Assembly (NCBI GenBank): GCA_007135355.1
Contig: SLJA01000070.1
Location: 1-36,160, forward strand
DNA from: Wenzhouxiangella sp.
GTDB lineage: Bacteria > Pseudomonadota > Gammaproteobacteria > Xanthomonadales > Wenzhouxiangellaceae
Direction of reading: 5' to 3'
Length of the DNA stretch: 36,160 nucleotides
Position 1 is the stretch's first letter; every line of letters begins with the position of its first letter. Made by a program: the position numbers and the translations under genes. Below, one piece after another: positions 8,597-17,251 of this stretch. The notes under the pieces are model-generated. The model searched no databases and was not told where the DNA came from. It saw nothing but the letters and a program-made list of their open reading frames with translations.

Positions 8597-9699
8597 GAAC
8601 CATCCATGAAGCGCCGCCGACTGTAAAGCCCCATGATCAGCCCAAAGCCGGCCAGGATGGTCACCGCCGAGGTACCGCCGTAGCTGACCAGCGGCAGGGG
8701 CACGCCGACCACGGGGATCAAACCACTGACCATGGCCACGTTGACGGTCATGTACAGGAAAAACATGGTCACGATGGTCGCGGCCAGCAACCGCCCGAAG
8801 GCATCGCGGCACTGGCTGGCCATGTACAGTGCCCGCAGGGTAATCAATCCATACAACGCCAGCACCGCCACGACACCAACAAATCCGAATTCCTCGGCCA
8901 GCACCGAAAAAATGAAATCAGTGTGCGGCTCGGGCAGAAACTCCAGGTGCGACTGGGTGCTGGCCTGCCAGCCCTTGCCGGACAGGCCACCCGAGCCCAC
9001 CGCGATTTTCGACTGAATAATGTTCCAGCCCTGACCCAGCGGGTCGCGCTCGGGGTTGAGGAACGTGAGCACGCGACTTTGCTGGTAGGCGTGCAGGTTG
9101 ACCCACAAAACCGGCAAGGCAGCGATGGCGCCGGCCACCAGCAGAACAATCAAACGCCAACGCAAGCCGGCCAGAAACATCAACACCAGCCCGCTGGCGG
9201 CTACCAGCACGGCGGTGCCCAGATCCGGCTGCATCGCAATCAGACCGGCCGGCAGGGCAATGAGGAGCAACCCCAGCGCCGTATCTCGCCAGCCCGGCGG
9301 TAACGGCCGACGACCATACCAGGCTGCCAGCATCAGCGGCAATGCCAGTTTCATGGCCTCGGCCGGCTGAAAGCGGATGAAGCCCAGATCAAGCCAGCGC
9401 TGGGCCCCCCGTCCAACTCCGAACAACGCCGTGGCCACCAACAGGCCCAGGGCGGCCAGAAAAAGCCACGGTGCCCAGATCTGCAGCAGACGCGGCGGCA
9501 AATAGGCCATGACCACCAACACCGCCAGGCCCAGGCCTAGGCGAGCCGATTGTTGCCAGACCAGCCCCAGACGCTGCTCGCCGGCACTGTAGAGAACCGC
9601 AAGCCCCACAGCTATCAACAACAACAGGGACAGCAACAACCAAGCGTCCAGTCGCAGCGCGCTGGGCAGACGCAGCCGATGCGACATCACAGCAGCCAT
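8593..9699 (-). CDS. rodA: Rod-shape peptidoglycan polymerase RodA
   Basis: A 368-residue SEDS-family glycosyltransferase with about ten membrane helices, which polymerises lipid II in the elongasome together with PBP2. Family motifs seen: WLDLGFIRFQPAEAMKLALP near residue 100 and GGLSGKGWQASTQSHLEFLP around 250. The latter is followed by EPHTDFIFSVLAEEFGFVG, which carries the conserved acidic residue of SEDS enzymes. The C-terminal SYGGTSAVTILAGFGLIMGL is also typical. ATG at 9699 was chosen because it shares one base with the mrdA stop (TGATG), which implies coupled translation. A TTG one codon upstream is possible. Confidence 0.95.
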   Translation of the reverse strand: MAAVMSHRLRLPSALRLDAWLLLSLLLLIAVGLAVLYSAGEQRLGLVWQQSARLGLGLAVLVVMAYLPPRLLQIWAPWLFLAALGLLVATALFGVGRGAQRWLDLGFIRFQPAEAMKLALPLMLAAWYGRRPLPPGWRDTALGLLLIALPAGLIAMQPDLGTAVLVAASGLVLMFLAGLRWRLIVLLVAGAIAALPVLWVNLHAYQQSRVLTFLNPERDPLGQGWNIIQSKIAVGSGGLSGKGWQASTQSHLEFLPEPHTDFIFSVLAEEFGFVGVVAVLALYGLITLRALYMASQCRDAFGRLLAATIVTMFFLYMTVNVAMVSGLIPVVGVPLPLVSYGGTSAVTILAGFGLIMGLYSRRRFMDGS

Positions 9700-11525
9700 C
9701 AATGCCCCAGCTCGAGCGCCCGGCTCATGACCCGCGCCGCCACCGGCGCCGCGACGCCGGCACCGCCACCGCCGTGCTCGACGACCACGCTCAACGCAAT
9801 ACGTGGTGCCTCCAGGGGGGCAAAGCCCATGAACAAGGCATGATTTCTCAAGTGTTCCGGAATATCCCCCTCCAGCAACCGACGGCGTTCATCGTCGTCA
9901 TCCGGCAGGCCGAACACCTGGGCGGTGCCGGTCTTGCCGGCCATTTGCACTGGCAGGTCCGCGGCAATGGCACGCGCCGTGCCCCGACTGCCGTGCACCG
10001 TGGCCGCCATGCCTCTGAATACGGCCTCCCAGTGGGCCTGCTGATGCTGCACCATCCGCGCCGGTTCGGATGCGCCGACCAGGCGCGGCGGCGCCGTGTA
10101 ACCACGCCCGGCCAGCGCCGCCGTGGCATGGGCCAGTTGCAGGGGCGTGACCACGGTAAAACCTTGACCAATGCCGGTAATGACTGTTTCACCCGGAAAC
10201 CAGGGCTCGCCAAAGGTGGCGCGCTTCCAGGCACGGGTCGGCAGAACGCCGGATGACTCCCCCGGCAGGTCGATGCCGGTACCGCGCCCAAAACCGAACA
10301 GGGCCAGCTCGCGCGCAATCCGGTCAATCCCCAAATCGATCGCCAGCTGATAGTAGTAAACGTTGACCGACTCGGCCAGGGCCAGCTCCAGATCCACCCA
10401 GCCATGTCCACCGCGGCGCCAGTCGCGAAATCTTCGGCTATGGCCGGGCAGTTGAAAATAACCGTTGGAGAAGACTCGACGCGTGGGCGTGATGTCGCCG
10501 GTGTCCAGTCCGGCCAGCGACAGAAACGGTTTGACCGTCGATCCAGGCTCGTAGCCTCCGGCCAGGAAGCGGTTGAACAAGGGGCGCTGTCGATCGGCCA
10601 GCAACGCCGAATAATCCTGTCGGCTAATCCCGTGGACGAACAGGTTGGTATCGAAACCGGGTTTGCTCACCAGGGCAAGCACTTCGCCACTGTCGATAGC
10701 CAGCACGACCACGGCGCCGGCGCGCGGACCCATGGCCTCAACGGCAGCCAGCTGTAAATCCAGATCGATGCTCAACTGCAAATCGCGGCCCGGCGTCGGC
10801 GGGGTTTGCTCCAGCACCCGCAGCACACGGCCCTGAGCGTTCGTCTCCACCCGTTTGACGCCGGGGAAACCATGCAGAAGATCCTCGTAATGACGCTCGA
10901 TCCCGGATTTGCCGACATGCGTGGTGCCGCGATAGCGTTCTACCGGCAGACGCCTCAGGTCGCGCTCGTCCATTCGACCGACATAGCCGATGACGTGGGC
11001 CAAGGCGTTCGGATGATGGTAATAGCGCGTGAGGTAGGCTTCGATTTCGACGCCGGGCAGACGATGACGATGGGCGGCCAGACGAGCCAGCTGCTCGGCG
11101 GTCAAATTCGGCTTCAGAGTGACCGCCTGAAACCGACGCGAGCGCTGGCGCTGGCGCTCGAAACGCTCCAGATCATCGGCACTCAGATCGATCAGGTCGT
11201 GCAGCTGGTCCAGGGTTTCAGCAATCGACGGCGTGCGCTCGGGCACGATGACCAGGCGATGCGCCGGACGGTTCTCAGCCAGCACTCGCCCGTGTCGATC
11301 CAGAATCAAGCCGCGATTCGGCGGCAACACTTGCAGGCGAATGCGATTGTCCTCGGCGCGCCCAGCAAACAGCTCATGCTGGTGGAGCTGCAGATGAGCG
11401 AAACGCCACGTCAGCAGAACAAGCACGATCAGAATCGCGGCGCTCAACCAGCGAAACCGCCCGCCGATGACGGTAAGCTCGGTCAGTTCGTCGCGCAATA
11501 CACCCAGAGATTTCGGTCGGTTCAT
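9699..11525 (-). CDS. mrdA: Penicillin-binding protein 2 (peptidoglycan D,D-transpeptidase MrdA)
   Basis: A 608-residue class B PBP that crosslinks new peptidoglycan in the elongation complex. One membrane anchor lies at about 26-42 (WLSAAILIVLVLLTWRF), followed by the PBP dimerisation/pedestal domain (about 65-240) and the transpeptidase domain. Active-site motifs are complete: STVK at 329-332 (E. coli PBP2 uses Ser330), SVN at 386-388 and KTG at 531-533. The frame is open for 46 codons further upstream. ATG at 11525 was chosen because it overlaps the mreD stop as ATGA and gives the normal N-terminus MNRPKSLGVLRDE. Confidence 0.95.
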   Translation of the reverse strand: MNRPKSLGVLRDELTELTVIGGRFRWLSAAILIVLVLLTWRFAHLQLHQHELFAGRAEDNRIRLQVLPPNRGLILDRHGRVLAENRPAHRLVIVPERTPSIAETLDQLHDLIDLSADDLERFERQRQRSRRFQAVTLKPNLTAEQLARLAAHRHRLPGVEIEAYLTRYYHHPNALAHVIGYVGRMDERDLRRLPVERYRGTTHVGKSGIERHYEDLLHGFPGVKRVETNAQGRVLRVLEQTPPTPGRDLQLSIDLDLQLAAVEAMGPRAGAVVVLAIDSGEVLALVSKPGFDTNLFVHGISRQDYSALLADRQRPLFNRFLAGGYEPGSTVKPFLSLAGLDTGDITPTRRVFSNGYFQLPGHSRRFRDWRRGGHGWVDLELALAESVNVYYYQLAIDLGIDRIARELALFGFGRGTGIDLPGESSGVLPTRAWKRATFGEPWFPGETVITGIGQGFTVVTPLQLAHATAALAGRGYTAPPRLVGASEPARMVQHQQAHWEAVFRGMAATVHGSRGTARAIAADLPVQMAGKTGTAQVFGLPDDDDERRRLLEGDIPEHLRNHALFMGFAPLEAPRIALSVVVEHGGGGAGVAAPVAARVMSRALELGH

Positions 11526-12016
11526 GATGATTTGCGCACGCGCTGGCGACGGCGCATCGCGTCGAGCAACAAAAACAGCCATGGCCACAAGGCCACGCTG
11601 ACCAAGGGACCCAGCCACCAGCTCCAGTGCGGCCAGCCTTCTCCGGCCAGACCAACCACCCACAAATGGATGATACGGTCGTTAAGCAACAACGCCAACA
11701 CCACCGCTGCTTGCTGCCACGGCGGAAAAAAACGAATGCGCGCGCGGAATCGTTCCAGCAAGTAGCACAGTATCACCAACGCCAGGGCATGCTGACCCAA
11801 CAGGGTGCCCGTCATGAGGTCCAGCAATAAACCCAGCGCAAAGCACTGCCCCAGCAAGCGCAAGCGCCCGCCCTCCAGATTCCAATAGATAATCAGCAGT
11901 GCCAGCCAGTGTGGTCGCGCTGCCTGCAGCGACTCGGGCATCGGCATCAGCGTCAGCAGCAGGCCAACGGCCAGGGTAAGCAGGCACAGCACCTGGTCGG
12001 AGTCGCGCGCACTCAC
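11522..12016 (-). CDS. mreD: Rod-shape-determining protein MreD
   Basis: A 164-residue inner-membrane protein with five or six predicted helices, part of the MreBCD-RodA-PBP2 elongasome. Sequence conservation in MreD is low; the call rests on size, hydrophobicity, the typical segment GLLLDLMTGTLLGQHAL and position between mreC and mrdA. It starts with GTG at 12016, overlapping the mreC stop as GTGA, and its own stop overlaps the mrdA ATG. The mreC-mreD-mrdA-rodA genes are therefore linked by overlapping stops and starts throughout. Confidence 0.9.
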   Translation of the reverse strand: MSARDSDQVLCLLTLAVGLLLTLMPMPESLQAARPHWLALLIIYWNLEGGRLRLLGQCFALGLLLDLMTGTLLGQHALALVILCYLLERFRARIRFFPPWQQAAVVLALLLNDRIIHLWVVGLAGEGWPHWSWWLGPLVSVALWPWLFLLLDAMRRRQRVRKSS

Positions 12017-12984
12017 AGCGAGCCGCCGGCGTCGCTTGGCGCCGCATCAGCGGGGGCCGCATCACCCGCTGCAGACTGCGACTGGTCCGGCTCGCTTGCC
12101 TCCGGCGGCATTGGGTCCGGCGCTGGATGCTGTATCTCATCCCGTTCCACAATCGGATCCAGCACCAGCAGGTGACGCGAGCGATCCGGCCGTCCGCGCG
12201 CGCGCAAGTCGGCGCGGGCAAAGGATGCCCCCACCGGCCGCTCCACCGAATCGACTCGACCCACCGGCAGACCCGCGGGAAAAAGCCCGTCCAGCCCGGA
12301 CGTCAGCACTACATCTCCGGGTTGCAGATCGACATTCATGGGCAGATCGGTCAAGCGCATTTGCGCATTCAGACCGCTGCCATAGGCAATGGTGCGCAGA
12401 CCGGTGCGCTCGATGCGCACCGGCAGGGCATGATCGGGATCGGTCAACAAGATCACGCGCGCCGAATGCAGGAAAACTTCGTCGACCTGACCGACCAGCC
12501 CATGGGCATCGATGACCGGCTGCCCCGGCTGCAGCCCGTCGCGGCTGCCGCGGTTGATCAGAATACGGTGCGAGAAGGGGTTAAGGTCGACGCGTCGAAC
12601 CTCGGCGGCCACGTAACCCAGCGCCGGGCGCTGGCCGGCGTCGAGCAGTTCGCGCAGTTCGGCATTTTCCTGGCGCAGCTCTTCCAGCACCATGAGTTCG
12701 GCCGATACCACCGCCAGATCCAGACGCAGCGCGCGCGCCTCGGCCAACAGCTGCCGGTGTGATCTCAAAGCCTCGCCGAGTCTGGCGCTGGCCTGATAAG
12801 GCCACTCAACCAACAGCACCAGCGGTTCGACCCATAAACCGGCCGTAGCCCGCGCCCGGTCTACCCAGCGCTCACGAAAATCCAGACTCATCAATATGAT
12901 GGCCAAAAGCGCGTACAACATCAGCCGGGTGGTGCGTCCGGCCAGTTCGCCGCCGGAGGTATATGGGGCGCCGGGAACGTTCAC
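12013..12984 (-). CDS. mreC: Cell-shape protein MreC
   Basis: A 323-residue bitopic periplasmic scaffold of the elongasome. A single membrane helix (about 20-35, RLMLYALLAIILMSLDF) is followed by a coiled coil (about 70-115, ending ELRQENAELRELLDA) and the double beta-barrel MreC domain (about 120-275). Conserved marks are NRGSRDGLQPGQPVID, GLVGQV and LQPGDVVLTSGLDGLFPAGL. The tail (280-323) is Pro/Ala/Asp/Glu-rich and probably disordered. The annotated GTG at 12984 lacks a clear ribosome site. The frame remains open upstream without another ATG, so the exact start is uncertain. It lies 36 bases downstream of mreB. Confidence 0.92.
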   Translation of the reverse strand: MNVPGAPYTSGGELAGRTTRLMLYALLAIILMSLDFRERWVDRARATAGLWVEPLVLLVEWPYQASARLGEALRSHRQLLAEARALRLDLAVVSAELMVLEELRQENAELRELLDAGQRPALGYVAAEVRRVDLNPFSHRILINRGSRDGLQPGQPVIDAHGLVGQVDEVFLHSARVILLTDPDHALPVRIERTGLRTIAYGSGLNAQMRLTDLPMNVDLQPGDVVLTSGLDGLFPAGLPVGRVDSVERPVGASFARADLRARGRPDRSRHLLVLDPIVERDEIQHPAPDPMPPEASEPDQSQSAAGDAAPADAAPSDAGGSL

Positions 12985-13020
12985 CAGCCAAACAGTGCGC
13001 TCAGGCCACCATGCGGCAGA

Positions 13021-14067
13021 TCAGGTGGCAAAGAAAAAGTCGACGCGATTTTCGTCCATCATTTCCAACGCACGGCCGCCGCCGCGGGCCACGCAGGTGA
13101 GCGGATCGTCGGCGATGATCACCGGCAAACCGGTTTCCTCAGACAGTAGTTGGTCCAGCCCCTTGAGCAGGGCGCCACCACCCGTCAGGACAATTCCGGT
13201 TTCGGCCACGTCAGCGCAAAGTTCCGGCGGGGTCTGTTCCAAAGCCACCTTGACCGCACCCACAATGCTGGCCAGCGCCTCGGACAGTGCCTCGAGCACC
13301 TCGTTGCTGTTTAGCGTGATCATCTTCGGCACGCCCTCGGCCAGGTTGCGACCAGAGACCTGAATCTCGCTTTGCACGTCCTGGGCGTAAGCACAGCCGA
13401 TTTCCATCTTGATCCGCTCCGCGGTGGATTCACCGATTAACGTACCGTAGGAGCGCCGCACGTAGTTGATGATGGACTCATCGAAGTGGTCACCGCCCAG
13501 GCGGACCGAATTGGAGTAGACAATGCCGTTAAGAGAGAGCACCGCCACTTCGGTGGTGCCGCCGCCGATATCCAGAACCATCGAACCCCGCGCCTCGTGG
13601 ATAGGGATACCGGCACCGATCGCGGCGGCCATGGGCTCTTCAATCAGATAGACCTCGCGCGCGCCTGCCCCCTCGGCCGATTCCTTGATGGCGCGACGTT
13701 CGACCTGAGTCGACGAACACGGCACGCACACCAGGACACGCGGGCTGGGACGCAGAAAGCGGGCGGCATGCACCTTCTTGATGAAGTGCTGCAACATCTG
13801 CTCGGTCATGTTGAAGTCGGCGATGACGCCGTCCTTCAGCGGTCGGGTGGTGCGGATATTGCCCGGAGTGCGGCCCAGCATCTGCTTGGCCTCGGCACCA
13901 ACCGCAGCCACCGACTGTGGACCACCGGGCCCGCGTTCCATGCGCACCGCCACCACCGAGGGCTCATTGAGCACAATGCCCTGACCGCGAACAAAGATCA
14001 AGGTATTGGCAGTGCCTAAGTCGATCGACAGATCGTTCGAAAAAATGCCGCGCAGGCGTTTGAACAT
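13021..14067 (-). CDS. mreB: Rod-shape-determining actin homologue MreB
   Basis: A 348-residue bacterial actin that forms membrane-associated filaments guiding elongasome movement. All nucleotide-binding motifs are present: phosphate 1 SIDLGTANTLIFV (about 14-26), connect 1 EEPMAAAIGAG, phosphate 2 MVLDIGGGTTEVAVLSL (about 163-179) and the adenosine motif GIVLTGGGALLKGLDQLL near 293-310. The N-terminal MFKRLRGIFSNDL is the typical amphipathic/membrane-binding start. It is the first gene of the mreBCD-mrdA-rodA block, so its promoter must lie in 14068-14343. A TACAAT hexamer at 14117-14112 is a possible -10, but no good -35 accompanies it. Confidence 0.98.
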   Translation of the reverse strand: MFKRLRGIFSNDLSIDLGTANTLIFVRGQGIVLNEPSVVAVRMERGPGGPQSVAAVGAEAKQMLGRTPGNIRTTRPLKDGVIADFNMTEQMLQHFIKKVHAARFLRPSPRVLVCVPCSSTQVERRAIKESAEGAGAREVYLIEEPMAAAIGAGIPIHEARGSMVLDIGGGTTEVAVLSLNGIVYSNSVRLGGDHFDESIINYVRRSYGTLIGESTAERIKMEIGCAYAQDVQSEIQVSGRNLAEGVPKMITLNSNEVLEALSEALASIVGAVKVALEQTPPELCADVAETGIVLTGGGALLKGLDQLLSEETGLPVIIADDPLTCVARGGGRALEMMDENRVDFFFAT

Positions 14068-14130
14068 GGTCTTGGACAGCCGTTTGGGGCCGATAACTAA
14101 GCAAGCCAGCTATTGTACAGCCCGGCCCTG

Positions 14131-14307
14131 TTAAATGGCCGGTAATTCGTGCCCCGGGCTGTTTTCCGGTTCGTAACGGGCGAACCAACGCAGAAAAGCC
14201 TCGGCCTCCAGCCCCGGAGCATAGAGGAAGCCCTGGGCGTAATCACAGCCTGCGCGACGCAGGAGCCCGGCCCGCAAACCGATCAATCCCCCCGACGGCC
14301 AGCGGCG
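14131..14307 (-). pseudogene. Remnant of EAL-domain (c-di-GMP phosphodiesterase) C-terminus
   Basis: The 277-base gap between mreB and the PfkB-kinase gene is not empty. On the minus strand a frame of about 59 codons, bounded by stops at 14310-14308 and 14133-14131, reads ...GLLRRAGCDYAQGFLYAPGL and then EAEAFLRWFARYEP. The string G-C-D-Y-A-Q-G-F/Y-L followed by an acidic/aliphatic stretch and F-x-x-W is the last helix and strand of EAL phosphodiesterase domains. Everything N-terminal to it, including the EAL and DDFG-type catalytic parts, is missing. There is no start codon with a ribosome site, so I read it as a decayed relic rather than a gene. The relic sits where the mreB promoter is expected. 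Confidence 0.6.
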
Positions 14308-14344
14308 TTAAACTATGAAATTGACTCGATTCCCGCCTGCATCC

Positions 14345-15286
14345 ATGGCCATCCTCATCTGCGGCTCTATCGCCTACGACAACATCATGGTGTTCCCGGA
14401 GCGTTTCCGCGACCACATCCTGCCGGACAAGACCCATATGCTCAACGTGGCTTTTCTGGTGCCCGAACTGCACCGATTTTTCGGCGGTTGCGCCGGCAAC
14501 ATCGCCTACAGCCTGAAGAAAATGGGCGGAGAACCGATTCCCATGGCAACGGTCGGCAGTGACTTCGACGACTACGCGCGCCACCTTGACCGAATGGACA
14601 TCCGCACCGACCGGATCCGGCGCCTGGATGATTTCTGGACGGCCCAGGCCTACATCACCACCGACATCGATGACAACCAGATCACGGCTTTTCATCCCGG
14701 CGCCATGAACGAGGCGCACCAGGCCGTGATTGCGGCCGATCCTGAGATCACTCTCGGTATCGTGTCGCCCGATGGCAAGCAAGCCATGCTGGACCATTCC
14801 GAGCAAATGGCAGCCGCCGGCATCCCGCATGTCTTCGATCCCGGCCAGGGCCTACCGCTGTTTAGCGGTGAAGAGCTGACCACGATGATCAAACGCGCCG
14901 ACTGGCTGACGGTCAATTCCTATGAATGGGAGTTGCTGAAAAAAAAGACCGGCCTGGAGCGCGAGTCCGTGCTCAAGCTGCTTGCGGCCGGCCTGATCAT
15001 CACCCATGGCGGCCAGGGCTCTGAGCTGATCACCGCCGACGGAGTGCAGACCATTGCCGCCGTCAAGCCCGAGCGCATTGAAGACCCGACCGGCTGCGGT
15101 GACGCCTATCGGGCCGGCCTGCTGTTCGGGCTGGAGCGCGGCTGGCCGGCAGCGGATGCCTGCCGTCTGGGCGCCGTGCTGGGGGCCATCAAGATTGCCC
15201 ACGCCGGTCCGCAACAGCATGATTTCACCCCGGCGCAGATCGCGGAATTATTCGAAACCGCGTTCGCCAAACCCCTGCCCGGCTGA
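14345..15286 (+). CDS. PfkB/ribokinase-family kinase (adenosine-kinase-like)
   Basis: A 313-residue cytoplasmic sugar/nucleoside kinase of the PfkB family. Signature 1 is GGCAGNIAYSLKKMGG at about 47-62; signature 2 is EDPTGCGDAYRAGL at about 246-259, with the catalytic base Asp253 in the anion-hole motif GCGD. The N-terminus ILICGSIAYDNIMVFPERF and the overall pattern resemble proteins often annotated as proteobacterial adenosine or carbohydrate kinases, but the substrate cannot be told from sequence. ATG at 14345 gives the usual family N-terminus; an in-frame ATG at 14315 adds ten residues, and neither has a strong ribosome site. A cyclic-nucleotide-binding gene follows after 58 bases on the same strand. 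Confidence 0.85.
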   Translation: MAILICGSIAYDNIMVFPERFRDHILPDKTHMLNVAFLVPELHRFFGGCAGNIAYSLKKMGGEPIPMATVGSDFDDYARHLDRMDIRTDRIRRLDDFWTAQAYITTDIDDNQITAFHPGAMNEAHQAVIAADPEITLGIVSPDGKQAMLDHSEQMAAAGIPHVFDPGQGLPLFSGEELTTMIKRADWLTVNSYEWELLKKKTGLERESVLKLLAAGLIITHGGQGSELITADGVQTIAAVKPERIEDPTGCGDAYRAGLLFGLERGWPAADACRLGAVLGAIKIAHAGPQQHDFTPAQIAELFETAFAKPLPG

Positions 15287-15344
15287 CTGCAATCCGCAGC
15301 CGGCAGACTGTCTTCATTCACCCACTCATCGCGGATGTTTCCCC

Positions 15345-15827
15345 ATGCACCAACAAATCGATGCCAAACATCTGAAGGACTCGTTTCTGGGCGAGGAACT
15401 CAACGACGCCGACATTGACGCTTTGCGCAGCGTGATGACGATCCAGACCGTCAGCGCAGGGGACTTTCTGGCCGAAGAAGGATCTCACGACCGTCATCTC
15501 TACCTGCTGGCTCAGGGTGGTCTGGAAGTGCTGACCCTGCAGCAGGGGGAACCGACACATATCTATGCCATGGCGCCAGGCGAATTTGCCGGAACACGCG
15601 CTTTCATCGACGGCACGGCGCGCTCGGCCTCGCTCAAGGCGCAGACCGATTCGGTCGTCTACTGCCTGGAACCGGGCCCATTTGAAACACTGATCGAATC
15701 GCATCCACGCCTGGTCTACAAGATCATGCGCGCCATCTTCCGCATCACCCACCTGAACCTGATGCGCATGAATCGCGAGGCCCAAGAGTTGGCCAACTAC
15801 GTCTACAAGATCGGCGGGCGCTACTGA
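15345..15827 (+). CDS. Stand-alone cyclic-nucleotide-binding domain protein
   Basis: A 160-residue protein that is essentially one Crp-type cNMP-binding beta-barrel. Barrel strands run from about residue 30 (TVSAGDFLAEEGSHDRHLYL), the phosphate-binding-cassette-like segment is APGEFAGTRAFIDGTARSAS at about 77-96, and a C-terminal helix follows from about 130. There is no helix-turn-helix after that helix, so it is not a DNA-binding CRP/FNR regulator as it stands. The cassette keeps the Gly-Glu and Arg-Ser positions of cAMP binders, but ligand binding is unproven. It may be a partner that senses a nucleotide for the adjacent kinase; that is inference from adjacency only. Confidence 0.8.
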   Translation: MHQQIDAKHLKDSFLGEELNDADIDALRSVMTIQTVSAGDFLAEEGSHDRHLYLLAQGGLEVLTLQQGEPTHIYAMAPGEFAGTRAFIDGTARSASLKAQTDSVVYCLEPGPFETLIESHPRLVYKIMRAIFRITHLNLMRMNREAQELANYVYKIGGRY

Positions 15828-15968
15828 GCACCTGACGCAGGCTTGAGCAGCCGGCGCGCGGCACTGGTCGACCGGCGCATCACGAACTTTGCATTTGTCT
15901 ACAGCGCGTGAATGCGCTAACGTATGCCCTCCGGAGGATGGTTCCGAGAGCTTGATGGAGAAAGACTG

Positions 15969-16286
15969 ATGAAAAAACAACTGCTAATCCTGGCCTTGGC
16001 CAGTTTGTTGGCCCTGGTGGCCGGCCCGATTGTTGCCGACACCAATGAACAGTGCCTGATGTGCCATCAGGACGTGAAAGACAACCCGGTCCCAGCCCAC
16101 AGGGACTGCATGGCCTGCCACGCCGGCGGCGCGGAGGAGCACATGGACAACATCCGTGTCCCACCGGATGCCGTCACCGATGACACCTGCATCACCTGTC
16201 ATCAGCCGACCGAGGACTTCATGGCCATTCGCGCGCACCAAATGGAAATGGAGTGCAGCGCCTGCCATACCATTCACGAAAAGTAG
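15969..16286 (+). CDS. Small periplasmic tetraheme cytochrome c
   Basis: A 105-residue exported protein with a signal peptide (about 1-23, cut near IVA-DTN) and four CxxCH heme motifs at 29-33, 47-51, 74-78 and 96-100. The mature part is about 80 residues with four hemes, similar in size and heme density to the small tetraheme cytochrome (STC/CctA) of Shewanella, which shuttles electrons across the periplasm to the MtrA side of the outer membrane. The ribosome site is GGAG about 9 bases before the ATG. The gene stands alone between a 141-base leader and a strong terminator. Given the NapC-type donor and the MtrCAB-like conduit in the same window, a shuttle role is a reasonable inference. A NrfB/NapB-like partner role is an alternative. 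Confidence 0.88.
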   Translation: MKKQLLILALASLLALVAGPIVADTNEQCLMCHQDVKDNPVPAHRDCMACHAGGAEEHMDNIRVPPDAVTDDTCITCHQPTEDFMAIRAHQMEMECSACHTIHEK

Positions 16287-16304
16287 AACACAGCGCTTCA
16301 CCGC

Positions 16305-16342
16305 AACCGCCGCCGAACTTAGCGTTGGGCGGCGGTTTTTTT
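16305..16342 (+). terminator. Rho-independent terminator after tetraheme cytochrome gene
   Basis: A perfect 8-bp stem CCGCCGCC (16307-16314) / GGCGGCGG (16328-16335) with a 13-base loop is followed by seven T residues (16336-16342); preceding AA can extend the stem. It lies 19 bases after the stop codon and separates this gene from the convergent transporter gene. Confidence 0.9.
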
Positions 16343-16374
16343 GCCCTTCCGGCGGGTGCTACCGCTGAACCCGG

Positions 16375-17238
16375 TCAACCGGCAGCCGCCAGCGCTGCCT
16401 TGCGTTGCCGCGCCCACAGTATGAAAGCCACCGCGGTGATATTCATCATCAAGGCGTACATGATGGCCGGCACCAGCATGGCCGGGGTCGCAAACAAGGT
16501 CACCGCGATGAAGATCGCCAGCGCCGCGTTCTGCAGCCCGCCTTCCAGGGTCACCGCCACGGCATCCGCGTAATCCAGCTTCATGGCGCGCGCCGTCAGC
16601 ATGCCCAGCACCATCGTTCCCACGTTCAAGGCCAGAATGAAGGGGCCAAGATCGACCAGATGGCGCATCATGGTCGATCCCTGGTTGATGAAAGCCCAGA
16701 CCACGATGAAAGCAAACGCGACCGTGGCCAGACGGCGCGCCGCGATACGAATGCGCGCCGACCAGTGAGGCTTGAGGCCGTTCAGCAGCATTCCGGCGAT
16801 CAGCGGCAGACCGGTGACGAAGAAGACGCTCAGCAGGATCTGAGTCGGCGGCACCGTGACCAGAGCACTATCACCCAGCAGGGCGGCCTGAGCCAGCCAC
16901 AGGATCAGCGGAATGGTCAGCATCCCGGCCAGGCTGGCCAGCGCCGTTGCCGACACCGACAGCGCGGCGTTGCCACCGGCCAGCACGGTGAGCAGGTTCG
17001 AGGTCGGCCCACCTGGGCAGGCCGCCAGAATCATGATGCCAAAAGCAAATTCCGGCCGGCCGGCGTAAATGAAAACCAGCATCGCGCCGATCAGCGGCAA
17101 CAGCAGGATCTGGTTGCCCAGCGCGGCGACCAGCGAGCGGGGACGCCGAAAAACGGCCACGAAATCATCCACGCGCAGCCCCAAGCCCACGGCGAACATG
17201 ATGAAGGCCAGGCCCAGGGGTAATAGCAGGTCACTCAT
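16375..17238 (-). CDS. Bile acid:sodium symporter (BASS) family transporter
   Basis: A 287-residue inner-membrane protein with about nine or ten helices and the BASS/SBF-family marks AACPGGPTSNLLTVLAGGNA (about 72-91), with the conserved Pro-Gly/Asn crossover, and EGGLQNAALAIFIAVTL near 231-247. Family members move organic anions such as bile acids, pantoate or ketopantoate with sodium, so the name is a family label and not a substrate assignment. ATG at 17238 was chosen over the longer frame because AGGAAACC precedes it at good spacing. It begins 13 bases after the menA stop, so the two are probably cotranscribed. The transported compound may relate to quinone metabolism, but nothing in the protein shows this. 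Confidence 0.88.
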   Translation of the reverse strand: MSDLLLPLGLAFIMFAVGLGLRVDDFVAVFRRPRSLVAALGNQILLLPLIGAMLVFIYAGRPEFAFGIMILAACPGGPTSNLLTVLAGGNAALSVSATALASLAGMLTIPLILWLAQAALLGDSALVTVPPTQILLSVFFVTGLPLIAGMLLNGLKPHWSARIRIAARRLATVAFAFIVVWAFINQGSTMMRHLVDLGPFILALNVGTMVLGMLTARAMKLDYADAVAVTLEGGLQNAALAIFIAVTLFATPAMLVPAIMYALMMNITAVAFILWARQRKAALAAAG

Positions 17239-17251
17239 CTGGTTTCCTCGT

